Below, piece after piece: positions 38,381 through 47,735 of a stretch of 64,000 nt of DNA. The stretch lies in assembly GCA_947498845.1 (NCBI GenBank), contig CANMLX010000013.1, positions 32,470-96,469 of the forward strand, given 5' to 3'. The position numbers and the translations under genes were made by a program. The DNA comes from an uncultured Flavobacteriaceae bacterium (GTDB taxonomy: Bacteria; Bacteroidota; Bacteroidia; Flavobacteriales; Flavobacteriaceae). A model generated the notes under the pieces. The model searched no databases. It was given only the letters and a program-made list of their open reading frames with translations, and had not been told where the DNA came from. How positions within the stretch are numbered: the first letter of the stretch is position 1; each line of letters opens with the position of its first letter.

Positions 38381-38985
38381 AGCCAGTTGGTTATTAATAT
38401 GAGCTGGGGAATAAAACCTACAAACATTCCCATGATTATTTCACTATAAGTATGCGCTTTAAGATGTAGTCTGGAGGTTGCAATTGCACCCATTATAACA
38501 CATAATAAAGCTAAATTACCATTTATATTTATGCTAAAATGAATGCTCAATGCAATAAAAAACATAAATATACCAGAGATGGCTACCATATGGATACTGG
38601 CCTTAAACTTTAAAACAGCTAGAATTAAACAAGATAGTGTAGAAATTAAGATACCTACAAAGAAGAAATAGAGTTCTATAGTTTGATTAGGTTTTATTAC
38701 GCGTTGTATAATTAGTAATGTAACAATTGCATTTAAAATTAATGGTAAAATACGTTCCTTGGTTGTTGATAAGTAAATGGATTTAACTTTTCCTAGGGTT
38801 TTTAGTAAGAAGTATAAAAGAATGGGTAGCGCTATAGTAAGTATTGCGAGAGATACTAGTTTTGCTTTTATAATTTCATTAGGAATATAGCGGGGAGATT
38901 TAATAAAATAAAAAAGCGTACCAGCAAGAGGCATTATTAATGGATGAAATATAACCGAAATGCTTTTTAAGACATGATGTATCAT
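38377..38985 (-). CDS. PAP2-like integral membrane protein, probably non-catalytic
   Basis: 202 aa, five or six membrane helices. The layout matches phosphatidic acid phosphatase type 2 proteins: KERILPL where KxxxxxxRP is expected, SIHMVAISGIF where PSGH is expected, and SRLHLKAHTYSEIIMGMFVG where SRxxxxxHxxxD is expected. Motif 1 lacks RP, motif 2 lacks the normal SGH, and motif 3 has a Glu in place of Asp. Hydrolase activity is therefore doubtful. Its start overlaps the rpoN stop by 4 bp, so it is co-transcribed with rpoN. Confidence 0.75.
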   Translation of the reverse strand: MIHHVLKSISVIFHPLIMPLAGTLFYFIKSPRYIPNEIIKAKLVSLAILTIALPILLYFLLKTLGKVKSIYLSTTKERILPLILNAIVTLLIIQRVIKPNQTIELYFFFVGILISTLSCLILAVLKFKASIHMVAISGIFMFFIALSIHFSININGNLALLCVIMGAIATSRLHLKAHTYSEIIMGMFVGFIPQLILITNWL

Positions 38986-40436
38986 ATCTTTTTTCTTAAA
39001 CGAGCGACTGGAATATCCAATTGTTCTCTATACTTAGCAACTGTTCTTCTTGCAATAGGGTAGCCTTTTTCTTTTAAAATAGATGATAAATTTTCGTCTG
39101 TAAGTGGTTTTTTCTTGTTTTCTTCTTCTACAACAGTTTCAAGAATTTTTTTAATTTCTCTGGTAGAAACATCTTCTCCTTGATCGTTTTTCATTGCTTC
39201 AGAAAAGAACTCCTTTATCAATTTTGTACCATAAGGCGTATCTACATATTTACTATTAGCCACTCTTGAAACAGTGGATACATCCATATTAATTTCATCT
39301 GCAACATCCTTAAGAATCATAGGTTTTAACTGGCGTTCATCTCCTGTTAAAAAATAGTCTTTTTGGTAATGCATAATAGCACTCATGGTAACAAAAAGTG
39401 TTTGCTGGCGTTGTCTAATAGCTTCAATAAACCATTTGGCAGCATCTAATTTTTGCTTTATAAACAAAACAGCATCTTTTTGAGATTTACTTTTATCTTT
39501 AGAATCCTTATAGCCTTTAAGCATATTATTATACTCTCTAGAAACATGTAACTCTGGGGCATTTCTACCATTTAGCGTTAGCTCTAGTTCGCCATCCACA
39601 ATCTTTATCGCAAAATCTGGTACAACATGCTCTACAATACGATTATTACCGGAGTAAGCGCCACCAGGTTTGGGGTTTAAATGTTCTACTTCTGTAATGG
39701 CATTTTTTAATTGAGCTTCTGTGATATCAAATTTCTGAATAAGCTTTTTGTAATGTTTTTTTGTAAATGCATCAAAAGCATTATCTATTATATTAATAGC
39801 CAATTCGGTATCTGGATTTTTTTCTTTTCGGTGTAATTGAATACTCAAACATTCTTGTAAGTTTCTTGCGCCTACGCCTGCAGGATCTAACTGGTGAACA
39901 ATTTTTAGTACATGCCCTATCTTATCTTCAGTAGTATATACATTTTGGGTGAATGCTAAATCATCCATTATGTCTGAAAGAGAACGTCTTATATAACCAC
40001 TTTCATCCACACTGCCAACTAAAAACTCGGCTATATCGCGTTCGTCTTCAGCAAGCCTATATGTGTTTAATTGATTAATTAAATGTTGTGTAAAAGATGT
40101 CCCTGCTGCATAAGGAATGGTTTTTTCGTCATCATCACTACTATAATTATTGGCTTGTGTGCGGTAATCGGGAATTTCGTCATCACTTAAGTACTCATCA
40201 ACATTAATATCCTCAGCATTAATAGTTTCATTGTCGTTGATGTCTTCTGTATCATTGCTCAAATCTGCATCAAAATCTTTATCTTCTTTACCCTTTTCCA
40301 GAGCGGGATTTTCTTCTAATTCTTGTTTTAAACGTTGTTCAAAAGCTTGAGTAGGCAACTGTATCAATTTCATTAATTGAATTTGTTGCGGAGATAATTT
40401 TTGTGATAATTTAAACTGTAATTGTTGCTTGAGCAT
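38982..40436 (-). CDS. rpoN: RNA polymerase sigma-54 factor
   Basis: 484 aa. Region I is glutamine-rich (KQQLQFKLSQKLSPQQIQLM), region II is strongly acidic (~50-110), then the core-binding domain and the DNA-binding domain. The RpoN box ARRTVAKYRE is intact at 462-471. It directs RNA polymerase to -24/-12 promoters with enhancer-binding activators. No activator is encoded in this window. The downstream membrane protein gene overlaps by 4 bp. Confidence 0.97.
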   Translation of the reverse strand: MLKQQLQFKLSQKLSPQQIQLMKLIQLPTQAFEQRLKQELEENPALEKGKEDKDFDADLSNDTEDINDNETINAEDINVDEYLSDDEIPDYRTQANNYSSDDDEKTIPYAAGTSFTQHLINQLNTYRLAEDERDIAEFLVGSVDESGYIRRSLSDIMDDLAFTQNVYTTEDKIGHVLKIVHQLDPAGVGARNLQECLSIQLHRKEKNPDTELAINIIDNAFDAFTKKHYKKLIQKFDITEAQLKNAITEVEHLNPKPGGAYSGNNRIVEHVVPDFAIKIVDGELELTLNGRNAPELHVSREYNNMLKGYKDSKDKSKSQKDAVLFIKQKLDAAKWFIEAIRQRQQTLFVTMSAIMHYQKDYFLTGDERQLKPMILKDVADEINMDVSTVSRVANSKYVDTPYGTKLIKEFFSEAMKNDQGEDVSTREIKKILETVVEEENKKKPLTDENLSSILKEKGYPIARRTVAKYREQLDIPVARLRKKI

Positions 40437-40634
40437 ATTGTGACTTGGTTTAAGATAAAAGTATAAAAAATCTGGAAACTAAGCACTATTATACAAAAGT
40501 TATGCCTATTAATAGGTTATTTATGAAGTAGAAAATATGTGGTTGTAGTGATTTGTTTTAAACTGTTGATAATAAAACATTTAACATGTAGTTAAATAGG
40601 TGAAAATATTTTTGTAAATTTTTATTGCACAAAA

Positions 40635-40663
40635 AAACCTGTGAACGTTAGTTTCACAGGTTT
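40635..40663. terminator. Terminator of the 202-aa exported protein gene
   Basis: AAACCTGTGAA and TTCACAGGTTT make an 11-bp perfect stem, followed on the minus strand by seven T. Confidence 0.9.
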
Positions 40664-40695
40664 AAACTAAAGCTGTTTTATTTTTTATATGATTA

Positions 40696-41304
40696 TTAAT
40701 CAATTATTTTTGTGAATTCTCTACCTTCAGTATGGTATACCATTTTATAACTGCCACTATCTAAATCGGCAAGTTTATATGCTTTTTCAATTACTTTGGT
40801 ATTTTCTATAATTTCAGAATGTACTAATTCATATTCACCTGAGTTATCACTACTAAAATAAATTTTAATTTCAAGAGGCGTTTTGTTTAAAGTTAGTTTA
40901 GTAAGAATTGCTGTTTCTCCTTTTACAATTGTAACTGGTTTAAAAATAGTTTTTGCTAATTCTTTTTTAAATGTAACGGTTTTAGCATTTACTGAAAAAG
41001 GCATGCTTGTAATTTCAACATTTTTGTCTAGCTCAAAAACATAGTTGCCATCAGGAAGAGAAGTAAGGTCAAATCCTTTAGTGTAGATGCCTTCCTTTTG
41101 AATTAATTCTTTATATAATACAACATTGTTCTTATCTTTAATAGTAAATAAGTCACCTTCATTAACATTGTCTAAAACGAGTCTAGTTTTCTTACCATCT
41201 TTGTTAGAAACATAAAATGAAGTTTCATTTGCGTACCCCATAACCGTAGCGATCATTGCTACCATTAAAAATACTTTTTTTGAGTGTTTCATTACTTTTT
41301 TCAT
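40696..41304 (-). CDS. Exported protein, tandem paralogue 1
   Basis: 202 aa. A signal peptide (KKVFLMVAMIATVMGYANE) is followed by two beta-rich units: residues ~25-110 (LVLDNVNEGDLFTIKDKNNV, YTKGFDLTSLPDGNYVFELD) and ~120-202 (AILTKLTLNKTPLEIKIYFS, KAYKLADLDSGSYKMVYHTE). The repeated 'DLxxLxxGxYxxx' pattern suggests two Ig-like or Por-secretion-like beta sandwiches. No sorting domain. It is about 60% identical by eye to the next gene upstream. Function unknown. Confidence 0.75.
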   Translation of the reverse strand: MKKVMKHSKKVFLMVAMIATVMGYANETSFYVSNKDGKKTRLVLDNVNEGDLFTIKDKNNVVLYKELIQKEGIYTKGFDLTSLPDGNYVFELDKNVEITSMPFSVNAKTVTFKKELAKTIFKPVTIVKGETAILTKLTLNKTPLEIKIYFSSDNSGEYELVHSEIIENTKVIEKAYKLADLDSGSYKMVYHTEGREFTKIID

Positions 41305-41567
41305 GATTTGGATTATTTAATATTTATACTGCAAATTTATAGTGGTTTTTAAGTTTTTAAAACATTGGTTTTTACATATTTATATGCAATATTATCTGTT
41401 AATTTTATGCTAATTTTATGTTAAGTCAAAAAAGCATATTGTAAGGTTAATACTGCATATATTTATAGGGGTGATTTTTTAGTAAACAACACACTTAATA
41501 AAATAATTTTTTATTAGGTTGTTGCAAATGAGGTTGTTACTATTTCAGCAGTATTGGATAATAAAAA

Positions 41568-41591
41568 AAGCGAGCTTAAACAAGCTCGCTT
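41568..41591. terminator. Terminator of the 205-aa exported protein gene
   Basis: AAGCGAGCTT-AAAC-AAGCTCGCTT is a perfect 10-bp stem with a 4-nt loop, then a T-run on the minus strand. The remainder of the 313-bp gap to the paralogue is AT-rich and should hold that gene's own promoter. Confidence 0.9.
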
Positions 41592-41617
41592 ATAATTTTA
41601 AGGTGTTTTTGTAAACT

Positions 41618-42235
41618 CTAATTAATGTGTTTTACAAATTCTCTGCCCTCTGTTAAGTATACCATTTTGTAACTTCCTTTTTCTTTTAGACCAGAAAGTT
41701 TATAGGCTCTTTCTATGGTTTTAGTATCTTTTATACTTTCAGAATATACGAGTTCGTATTCATCATAAGTACCATTACCTCTGTAATAGATATGGATTTT
41801 TAATGGTTCTAAATTTAATGATAATTTAGTAACAACTACTATATCGTTATCTTTAATCACCGTTACAGGTTTAAAAATAGTTTCCTTAGCAGCTTTATTA
41901 AATGTTACAATACCTGAGTATACATTAAACGGTATAGAGGTAATTTCTATCTGTTTATCTAGTTCGAAAAAATAATCACCGTTAGGAAGCGAAGTAAGAT
42001 CAAATTCTTTTGTATAAATACCTTCGATTTGAATTTGCTCCTTATATATAGTAACTCCTGTGTGATTCTTAATAGAAAAAAGATTACCTTCTTCAACATT
42101 ATCCATGGTTAATGTTGTAAGCTTATCATCATTTGCTGTAATAATGAAAGATGTCTCATTGGCGTACCCCATAGTAGTAGCTATTAATGCTAGTACTAAA
42201 AATACTTTTTTAGAATAATCAATAATTTTTCTCAT
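41618..42235 (-). CDS. Exported protein, tandem paralogue 2
   Basis: 205 aa. It has the same design as its neighbour: signal peptide (KKVFLVLALIATTMGYANE), then LTMDNVEEGNLFSIKNHTGV, FDLTSLPNGDYFFELDKQIE and the C-terminal RAYKLSGLKEKGSYKMVYLT. Each copy has its own terminator and ~310-bp upstream region, so they are separate units and not an operon. A gene duplication with similar 5' sequence (AATTTGGATTATTTAATATTT precursor shortened in both) is evident. Function unknown. Confidence 0.75.
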   Translation of the reverse strand: MRKIIDYSKKVFLVLALIATTMGYANETSFIITANDDKLTTLTMDNVEEGNLFSIKNHTGVTIYKEQIQIEGIYTKEFDLTSLPNGDYFFELDKQIEITSIPFNVYSGIVTFNKAAKETIFKPVTVIKDNDIVVVTKLSLNLEPLKIHIYYRGNGTYDEYELVYSESIKDTKTIERAYKLSGLKEKGSYKMVYLTEGREFVKHIN

Positions 42236-42546
42236 AATTTGGATTATTTAATATTTCTAAAACAAAATTACCAGAAGAGTTTTATTTTTAAATCATTGAT
42301 TTTGACTTATTTATATGGGTAATTACCTGTTAAGTTTACGTTAAGTCAAAATACCACAAAGTAAGGTTAATATTACATATTTTTTATAAAAATATCAGAT
42401 AGAAATCATCGTCTATTAAAAACAGACATACTATTTTTGATTAAATTGAATGAGAATTAATAGTTATTCTTAAATGTTACACTTGAATTAAGCGAAAAAT
42501 GGATACGGTTATTTATACGTAATCTTATCTATAAATAGTATAACAT

Positions 42547-43171
42547 AGTAAAGGATCATGCACAAAAGTTGTGTTTAAACTCAAAGTGTAAATGGTATTA
42601 ATACCATCCAGAGGTAAAATTATACATTTAATAGAGTTACTTTTAAATCAATTGATTTCCATTATAATATAGCCACACTATTAATGTGATTATAAAAATT
42701 GTAATAGTGCAGATTGGATTTATACCAATTCCCAAATGAATTTACTGAGTTAAAAAGTGTCTTTTGAAATTCTATCTTCAACATAAAAAAGAACCGTAAC
42801 TACGGCTATGCTTATTTTTTCTGTCTCGTATAATTCCAAAATCCATCATTTTACTTTACAGTATATTCATTTAAGAATTGGTATTAAATGCCATGGGATT
42901 TGTAGGCGAGTGTCAAATGTTTGAAGATGTCGTTGAAAAAGAAATACTGTTTGAGCAGAACACAACAATAATAGATAGTCACTAGAAATTGTTTAGAAAA
43001 AAATGTTTGCAAATAAGACATAAACTAAGCGCGAGTTTATTTCTTTTAGACATCAAAAACTAATTTGACCGCCGAAAATCTAAGGCTAGACTTTTTTGGG
43101 CAATGCAAAAAAGATATGAAAAATAACCTAGCATCATTCTTATTTAAACTAATGACTAAACACAACTTTTG
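42547..43171. mobile_element. Decayed IS-like element with 15-bp inverted ends
   Basis: CAAAAGTTGTGTTTA (42563-42577) recurs inverted as TAAACACAACTTTTG at 43157-43171. The left 154 bp (42547-42700) are repeated almost exactly at the right window edge, with one mismatch seen. Just inside is the perfect palindrome ATGGTATTAATACCAT (42592-42607). A 163-bp MITE sits inside the element. The right part has a broken frame that may be the tail of a transposase (ENLRLDFFGQCKKDMKNNLA), but I cannot name the family. Confidence 0.5.
42722..42884 (+). mobile_element. 163-bp MITE, copy 1
   Basis: Ends ATACCAATTC...GAATTGGTAT with ~35-bp imperfect inverted repeats, flanked by TA at both sides. An inner hairpin CCGTAACTACGG is present. 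Same length and nearly same sequence as copies at 46434-46783 (interrupted) and 55789-55951. No coding capacity. The TA flanks point to an IS630/Tc1-mariner-type mobiliser (inference). Confidence 0.8.
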
Positions 43172-43567
43172 GGATTGCCTCTTTTATGTGATTATAACTA
43201 AAGCGTTCTAATACGTTTTTATGCCTTATTGCAAAAGACAACTTCCTGCTCATTTCGTTATTTTTTATAAATACCTATACTCTGGAATCGATAAAAGTAT
43301 CTCGCCAAGACACAAAGTCGCAAAGTGTAATATAGTAATTCTTGCATTCTATTTTTATGACTACTACCTCAATATAAAAACAAGATTTCCTATATACAAT
43401 TCTTAGGCCTTGGTGGCTTTACGCGACAACCAAAGGGCCATTGTACAGCTTAAATGAAAGAAGTTTTCCAAAATCGGTTCAATTAATTCTTAGTCCCTCT
43501 AAAAAACACAATAATTGGTCTTGATCCATAGTAAACCCATTTGGAATTAACTTGGGTTAAGAAAACT
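43172..43567. other. Intergenic region with a dispersed palindromic repeat
   Basis: No gene supported. A segment at ~43300-43330 (CTCGCCAAGACACAAAG, then AAGTCGCAAAG) and its partial inverse at ~43408-43430 (TTGGTGGCTTTACGCG) form a dispersed repeat of a type seen again near 60040-60065 (CGCGCAAAGGGGCTAAG). Confidence 0.4.
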
Positions 43568-43602
43568 AAAAAATCCTAAAACATATTGTTTTAGGATTTT
43601 TT
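43568..43602. terminator. Terminator of ahcY
   Basis: AAAAAATCCTAAAACA and TGTTTTAGGATTTTTT form a 16-bp perfect stem with a 3-nt loop, 25 bp after the ahcY stop on the minus strand. Confidence 0.92.
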
Positions 43603-43626
43603 ATAGGCTTATAATTTAAGCAACGA

Positions 43627-44943
43627 TTAGTATCTGTAATGTTCAGGTTTATATGGTCCTTCAACAGTAACACCAATATACTCTGCTTGATCTTCTCTAA
43701 GCTCGGTAAGCTCAACACCAATCTTAGCTAAATGCAATTTAGCAACTTTCTCATCTAATGCCTTTGGTAGCATATATACCTTATTTTCGTAAGCTTCGAT
43801 ATTATTCCAAAGCTCAATTTGCGCTAAGGTTTGGTTTGTAAATGAGTTACTCATTACAAAACTAGGGTGTCCTGTAGCACAACCTAGATTTACCAAACGC
43901 CCTTCGGCTAAAATAATAATGTCTTTTCCGTTTACAGTATACTTATCAACTTGAGGTTTAATTGTGTTTTTGGTATGCCCGTGGTTTTTATTTAACCAAG
44001 CCATGTCAATTTCATTATCGAAATGCCCAATATTACAAACAATAGCTTTGTCCTTTAAAGCTTCAAAATGATGTGATTGTACAATGTCTTTATTTCCTGT
44101 TGTAGTAATTACAATATCAGCTACAGGCGCAACTGTTTCAAGTTTTTTAACTTCAAAACCATCCATTGCAGCTTGTAATGCACAAATTGGATCTATCTCG
44201 GTAACAGTTACAATACTTCCAGCACCTCTAAACGAAGCTGCTGTACCTTTACCTACATCGCCATAACCACAAACTACTACGCGTTTTCCTGCCAACATTA
44301 TATCGGTAGCACGACGAATAGCATCTACAGCACTTTCTTTACAGCCGTATTTGTTATCGAATTTAGATTTAGTTACCGAATCGTTAACATTTATAGCTGG
44401 AATTGGTAATGTACCATTTTTTACACGCTCATAAAGTCTATGTACTCCAGTTGTAGTTTCTTCACTAAGGCCATTAATACCAGAAACTAATTCTGGATAC
44501 TTATCTAAAACCATATTTGTTAAATCGCCACCATCATCAAGTATCATATTAAGTGGTTTTCTATCTTCACCAAAGAAAAGTGTTTGCTCTATACACCAAT
44601 CAAATTCTTCTTCGGTCATATCTTTCCATGCATAAACAGCTGTGCCAGCAGCAGCAATGGCAGCTGCAGCTTGATCTTGCGTAGAAAAAATGTTACAAGA
44701 ACTCCAGGTTACTTCGGCACCAAGAGCTTGTAAGGTTTCAATTAAAACAGCTGTTTGTATGGTCATGTGTAAACAGCCAGCAATTCTAGCACCTTTTAGT
44801 GGTTGAGCATCTTTGTACTCTTCACGTAAACTCATTAAACCAGGCATTTCAGCTTCGGCTAACTCAATTTCTTTACGCCCCCATTCTGCTAAAGTTATAT
44901 CTTTAACTTTGTTCGTTACATAAGGAATTGTTTTTGTACTCAT
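43627..44943 (-). CDS. ahcY: Adenosylhomocysteinase
   Basis: 438 aa. It splits S-adenosylhomocysteine into adenosine and homocysteine, removing the product inhibitor of methyltransferases. Visible are the substrate residues [14 protein letters not shown], the NAD-binding loop [26 protein letters not shown] and the C-terminal YKPEHYRY whose Lys and Tyr reach the NAD of the next subunit. Length is as expected. It is divergent from the PPTase gene with a shared 124-bp control region. Confidence 0.97.
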   Translation of the reverse strand: MSTKTIPYVTNKVKDITLAEWGRKEIELAEAEMPGLMSLREEYKDAQPLKGARIAGCLHMTIQTAVLIETLQALGAEVTWSSCNIFSTQDQAAAAIAAAGTAVYAWKDMTEEEFDWCIEQTLFFGEDRKPLNMILDDGGDLTNMVLDKYPELVSGINGLSEETTTGVHRLYERVKNGTLPIPAINVNDSVTKSKFDNKYGCKESAVDAIRRATDIMLAGKRVVVCGYGDVGKGTAASFRGAGSIVTVTEIDPICALQAAMDGFEVKKLETVAPVADIVITTTGNKDIVQSHHFEALKDKAIVCNIGHFDNEIDMAWLNKNHGHTKNTIKPQVDKYTVNGKDIIILAEGRLVNLGCATGHPSFVMSNSFTNQTLAQIELWNNIEAYENKVYMLPKALDEKVAKLHLAKIGVELTELREDQAEYIGVTVEGPYKPEHYRY

Positions 44944-45036
44944 AGGAATTTCTTTTGTTTTTTAAATTCTAAGTGCATTGTGTTTAGTGCCTAAAATACT
45001 TAAATTCGCCACATTAACGCTTTAACTTAGCAGGTG

Positions 45037-45067
45037 CAAAGGTAACTATTAACTTTTAGAAAACTAA
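45037..45067 (-). promoter_or_regulatory. Promoter of ahcY
   Basis: TACCTTTG on the minus strand (45037-45044) matches the -7 consensus, with TTAG 19 bp upstream (45064-45067) in the -33 place. The -33 element reaches the PPTase start codon at 45068, so the two divergent genes share control DNA. Confidence 0.6.
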
Positions 45068-45697
45068 ATGCCGTTATACAAAACCATTATCAAAAATTCA
45101 CAAACTACTGTTAAAATATGGAAGATCACAGAATCTTATGATGCTTTGATGAAAGCACTTCGTTTAACTTCAAAATCACTAGACCGTGTTTTAGGAATGA
45201 AAAGTGAATTACACCAACGTGGTTTTTTAAGTGTACGCCATTTATTAGCTACTTTTGGCTATTCGGATAAAGATTTGTTTTATGATGAATTTGGGAAACC
45301 CTACTTAAAAGATGGTAAACAAATATCCATTACACATTCGTTTAATTTTTCGGCAGTAATTATTAGTGACTCGGCAGTAGTTGGCATAGATATTGAAAAA
45401 CAACGAGAAAAAATTTCTGTAATAGCACATAAGTTTGTTGACTATGAATTTAATTACTTAGATAAAACAGATCTTGAATACAAAAAAAAGTTAACCGTTA
45501 TCTGGTGTGTAAAAGAAGCATTGTATAAATTATATGCTACATCAGGATTAAGTTTTAGAGAACATTGTTTAGTTATTCCTTTTTCTGCAAGAGACCAAGC
45601 AACAGTTGCCTGGATAGATTACAAAAAAAAGAAAAGCAGATATGATGCTTCGTTTTTAGAGTTCGAAGGCTTTACCTGTGCTTACACTACAGCTTAA
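45068..45697 (+). CDS. 4'-phosphopantetheinyl transferase superfamily protein
   Basis: 209 aa. The Mg-binding motif GIDIE (106-110) and WCVKEALYK (146-154) are the signatures of the Sfp/EntD type. It moves phosphopantetheine from CoA to carrier proteins. The N-terminal half has ITHSFNFSAVIISD, also typical. The stop codon overlaps the start of the next gene (TAATG), so translation is coupled to the GGGP-synthase-like gene. Confidence 0.92.
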   Translation: MPLYKTIIKNSQTTVKIWKITESYDALMKALRLTSKSLDRVLGMKSELHQRGFLSVRHLLATFGYSDKDLFYDEFGKPYLKDGKQISITHSFNFSAVIISDSAVVGIDIEKQREKISVIAHKFVDYEFNYLDKTDLEYKKKLTVIWCVKEALYKLYATSGLSFREHCLVIPFSARDQATVAWIDYKKKKSRYDASFLEFEGFTCAYTTA

Positions 45698-46434
45698 TGG
45701 TAATCTATAAAAACATATTGGATGCCGTTGCTAAAAGAAAGAAACTCTTAGCAGTTTTAATCGATCCAGATAAGTTTACGCTAAATAAGACTAAGAGTTT
45801 TATAATTAAAGTAAACCAATCTATAGCTACACACATATTTGTAGGAGGTAGCATAGTAGATAGCGATGCCACTGGTATTTTAATTTCTGAAATAAAAAAA
45901 TATACGAACTTACCTATTATACTATTTCCTGGAGATGTTACTCAAATATCAGAAAAGGCAGATGCTTTATTGTTTTTATCTTTAATTTCTGGAAGAAATC
46001 CAGAGTATTTAATTGGTAAGCAAGTAAAGGCTGTTTCTAAATTAAAGAACACAAGTTTAGAGGTGATACCAACTGGGTACGTTTTAATTGAAGGAGGGAA
46101 AGTAACATCCACCCAAAAAGTTACAGACACAAAACCTTTATTGAGAAAGAATATAAAAAATATAGTAGACACCACAAAGGCTGGTGAGTTTTTAGGGATG
46201 AAATTAATGTATCTTGAGGCTGGTAGTGGCGCTTCACAACCATTAAATAATGAGATAATTAGGTCTGTTAAAAACGCGTTACATATACCTGTGATTGTTG
46301 GAGGTGGTATTAAAAATAAAGCACAATTAAGTGCTGCTTACGGTGCGGGTGCAGATTTAGTTGTAATTGGTACAGCTTTTGAGGAGGATGAGACGTTCTT
46401 TAGCCAGATACTTAACTCTAGTCCTAAAAAATAA
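45697..46434 (+). CDS. Geranylgeranylglyceryl phosphate synthase-like (PcrB family)
   Basis: 245 aa TIM barrel. LLAVLIDPDKFTL starts the barrel, FVGGSIVDSDATG and ILFPGDVTQISEKADALLFL follow, and the phosphate-binding end is VGGGIKNKAQLSAAYGAGAD then VVIGTAFEED. Family members join glycerol-1-phosphate to a polyprenyl diphosphate; Bacteroidetes homologues (GGGPS group II) have been shown to make such ethers. The product and cellular role in this host are unclear. It follows the PPTase with a 1-bp overlap. A MITE begins at the last base of its stop codon. Confidence 0.92.
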   Translation: MVIYKNILDAVAKRKKLLAVLIDPDKFTLNKTKSFIIKVNQSIATHIFVGGSIVDSDATGILISEIKKYTNLPIILFPGDVTQISEKADALLFLSLISGRNPEYLIGKQVKAVSKLKNTSLEVIPTGYVLIEGGKVTSTQKVTDTKPLLRKNIKNIVDTTKAGEFLGMKLMYLEAGSGASQPLNNEIIRSVKNALHIPVIVGGGIKNKAQLSAAYGAGADLVVIGTAFEEDETFFSQILNSSPKK

Positions 46435-46783
46435 TACCAATTCTTAAATGAATATACTGTAAAGGAAAATGATGGATTTTGGAATTATACGAGGCAGAAA
46501 AAATAAGCATAGCCGTAGTTCAATGTAATTAAGTTAATGGAAATTATGTCTGTTCGAGCATTAACGAGAAAAAATATATTTTTAACGACGTTAGCTTACG
46601 GAGTAAGTCGAGAACTTTTTATTCTAACTAACAAAGAGGTTTCGACTGCGCTCAACCTGACACTGAGAACATATAAACTCTTAACTTAATGACATTGAGC
46701 CGTAGTTACGGTTCTTTTTTATGTTGAAGATAGCATTTCAAAAGACACTTTTTAACTCAGTAAATTCATTTGGGAATTGGTAT
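46434..46783 (-). mobile_element. 163-bp MITE, copy 2, split by a nested element
   Basis: Inverse orientation to copies 1 and 3. The total of 350 bp equals 163 + 177 (nested insert) + 10 (target duplication). Outer ends are ATACCAATTC and GAATTGGTAT. The element begins on the stop codon of the GGGPS-like gene, so its hairpins may end that transcript. Confidence 0.85.
46521..46697. mobile_element. 177-bp inverted-repeat element nested in the MITE
   Basis: Ends CAATGTAATTAAGTTAA (46521-46537) and TTAACTTAATGACATTG (46681-46697): 17-bp inverted repeats with one mismatch. The flanks AGCCGTAGTT (46511-46520 and 46698-46707) are a perfect 10-bp target duplication of a site that is single in the other MITE copies. 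No ORF. A 10-bp duplication fits an IS4-like mobiliser (inference). Confidence 0.88.
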
Positions 46784-46859
46784 AAAACTAACTTTTTTCG
46801 CATTTTTAGTGTGAGCTTAATCTAGTATGTCCAATGATGGATTCTTTGCAAACAAAAAA

Positions 46860-47735
46860 CTACGGTCTTATTTCTTCAGTTCGTTCGGTGAGTCTAAACC
46901 CTGCAAAAACACCATAACCTCCTTCTCCATCAATATTACTTGGAGGAATCACAGCCCTAAAAAAAGGATCATCTTCATTTGCCTCCCGATTAATAAAACC
47001 TGCTTTAAAAGTATCATGAATTAATTTATCTACATGGGCTATCTGAGTGGTTACCAATAATCCATCTTCGCTATTAAAAACAACACCATTAGCCAAAATA
47101 TCAATGCCATCTCCATTTACATCTGTCACATAACGTTCCGAATCAAAATCTGAGACAAACCTTTGTCCGTCTATGGGTTGCACAAAAGAAGCACCTACAA
47201 CATAAAAATTATTCTCTCCAATAATATCTTTGAATCTAACTACAAGATTTTCGATAGTAATTCTATCTAAAATATCGACTACTACATTTAACGATGTAGA
47301 AATTTTAGATACTTTTTCTAAAGGAACAGTACAATTCGCTGTAAATTCTTTTCCTTGTGTAGATACTCGTAATACGTATGCCATACCAGGTTCTATTGTA
47401 AATTGTGTTGTAGGCACTACATATCTTTTAGTGTTGTTATCGAAGGGCAATTGCACAACTTCTCTTGTTTCATTTTCTATACTTACTGTTGCGTCAGTAA
47501 TTACCAAATCATCTATTAAACTTGAGTCAAAATTAAGAGATGGATCGAATATAGAGCGTGTTCTAGAGACTGATATTTTTATTTCATCTTCTTCGGGAGA
47601 AATAAATCCATAAATAAGTACCAACTCTCTTCCTTCTGGCTGATCTTTAGCATCATCTAATAATTTTGTTGTACAGCCAAAAAGTAGCAAGCTTACTACA
47701 AATACGTCATAAATTCTTAACTTATCTATAATCAA
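46860..47735 (-). CDS. DUF4249 family lipoprotein
   Basis: 291 aa. A lipoprotein signal ends at Cys21 (VSLLLFGCTTK). The DUF4249 pattern follows: LVLIYGFISPEEDEIKISVS, VITDATVSIEN, YVLRVSTQGKEFTANCTVP. The C-terminal part contains EDGLLVTTQIAHVD and GEGGYGVFAGFR. It overlaps the TonB receptor upstream by 4 bp (ATGA), so it is the partner lipoprotein of that receptor, probably on the outer leaflet. Substrate unknown. Confidence 0.9.
   Translation of the reverse strand: MIIDKLRIYDVFVVSLLLFGCTTKLLDDAKDQPEGRELVLIYGFISPEEDEIKISVSRTRSIFDPSLNFDSSLIDDLVITDATVSIENETREVVQLPFDNNTKRYVVPTTQFTIEPGMAYVLRVSTQGKEFTANCTVPLEKVSKISTSLNVVVDILDRITIENLVVRFKDIIGENNFYVVGASFVQPIDGQRFVSDFDSERYVTDVNGDGIDILANGVVFNSEDGLLVTTQIAHVDKLIHDTFKAGFINREANEDDPFFRAVIPPSNIDGEGGYGVFAGFRLTERTEEIRP

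Noticed and set aside
43221..43406. 61-aa plus-strand ORF in the 42.2-43.6 kb gap
   Set aside because: It crosses a dispersed palindromic repeat, with no protein-like composition or start context.
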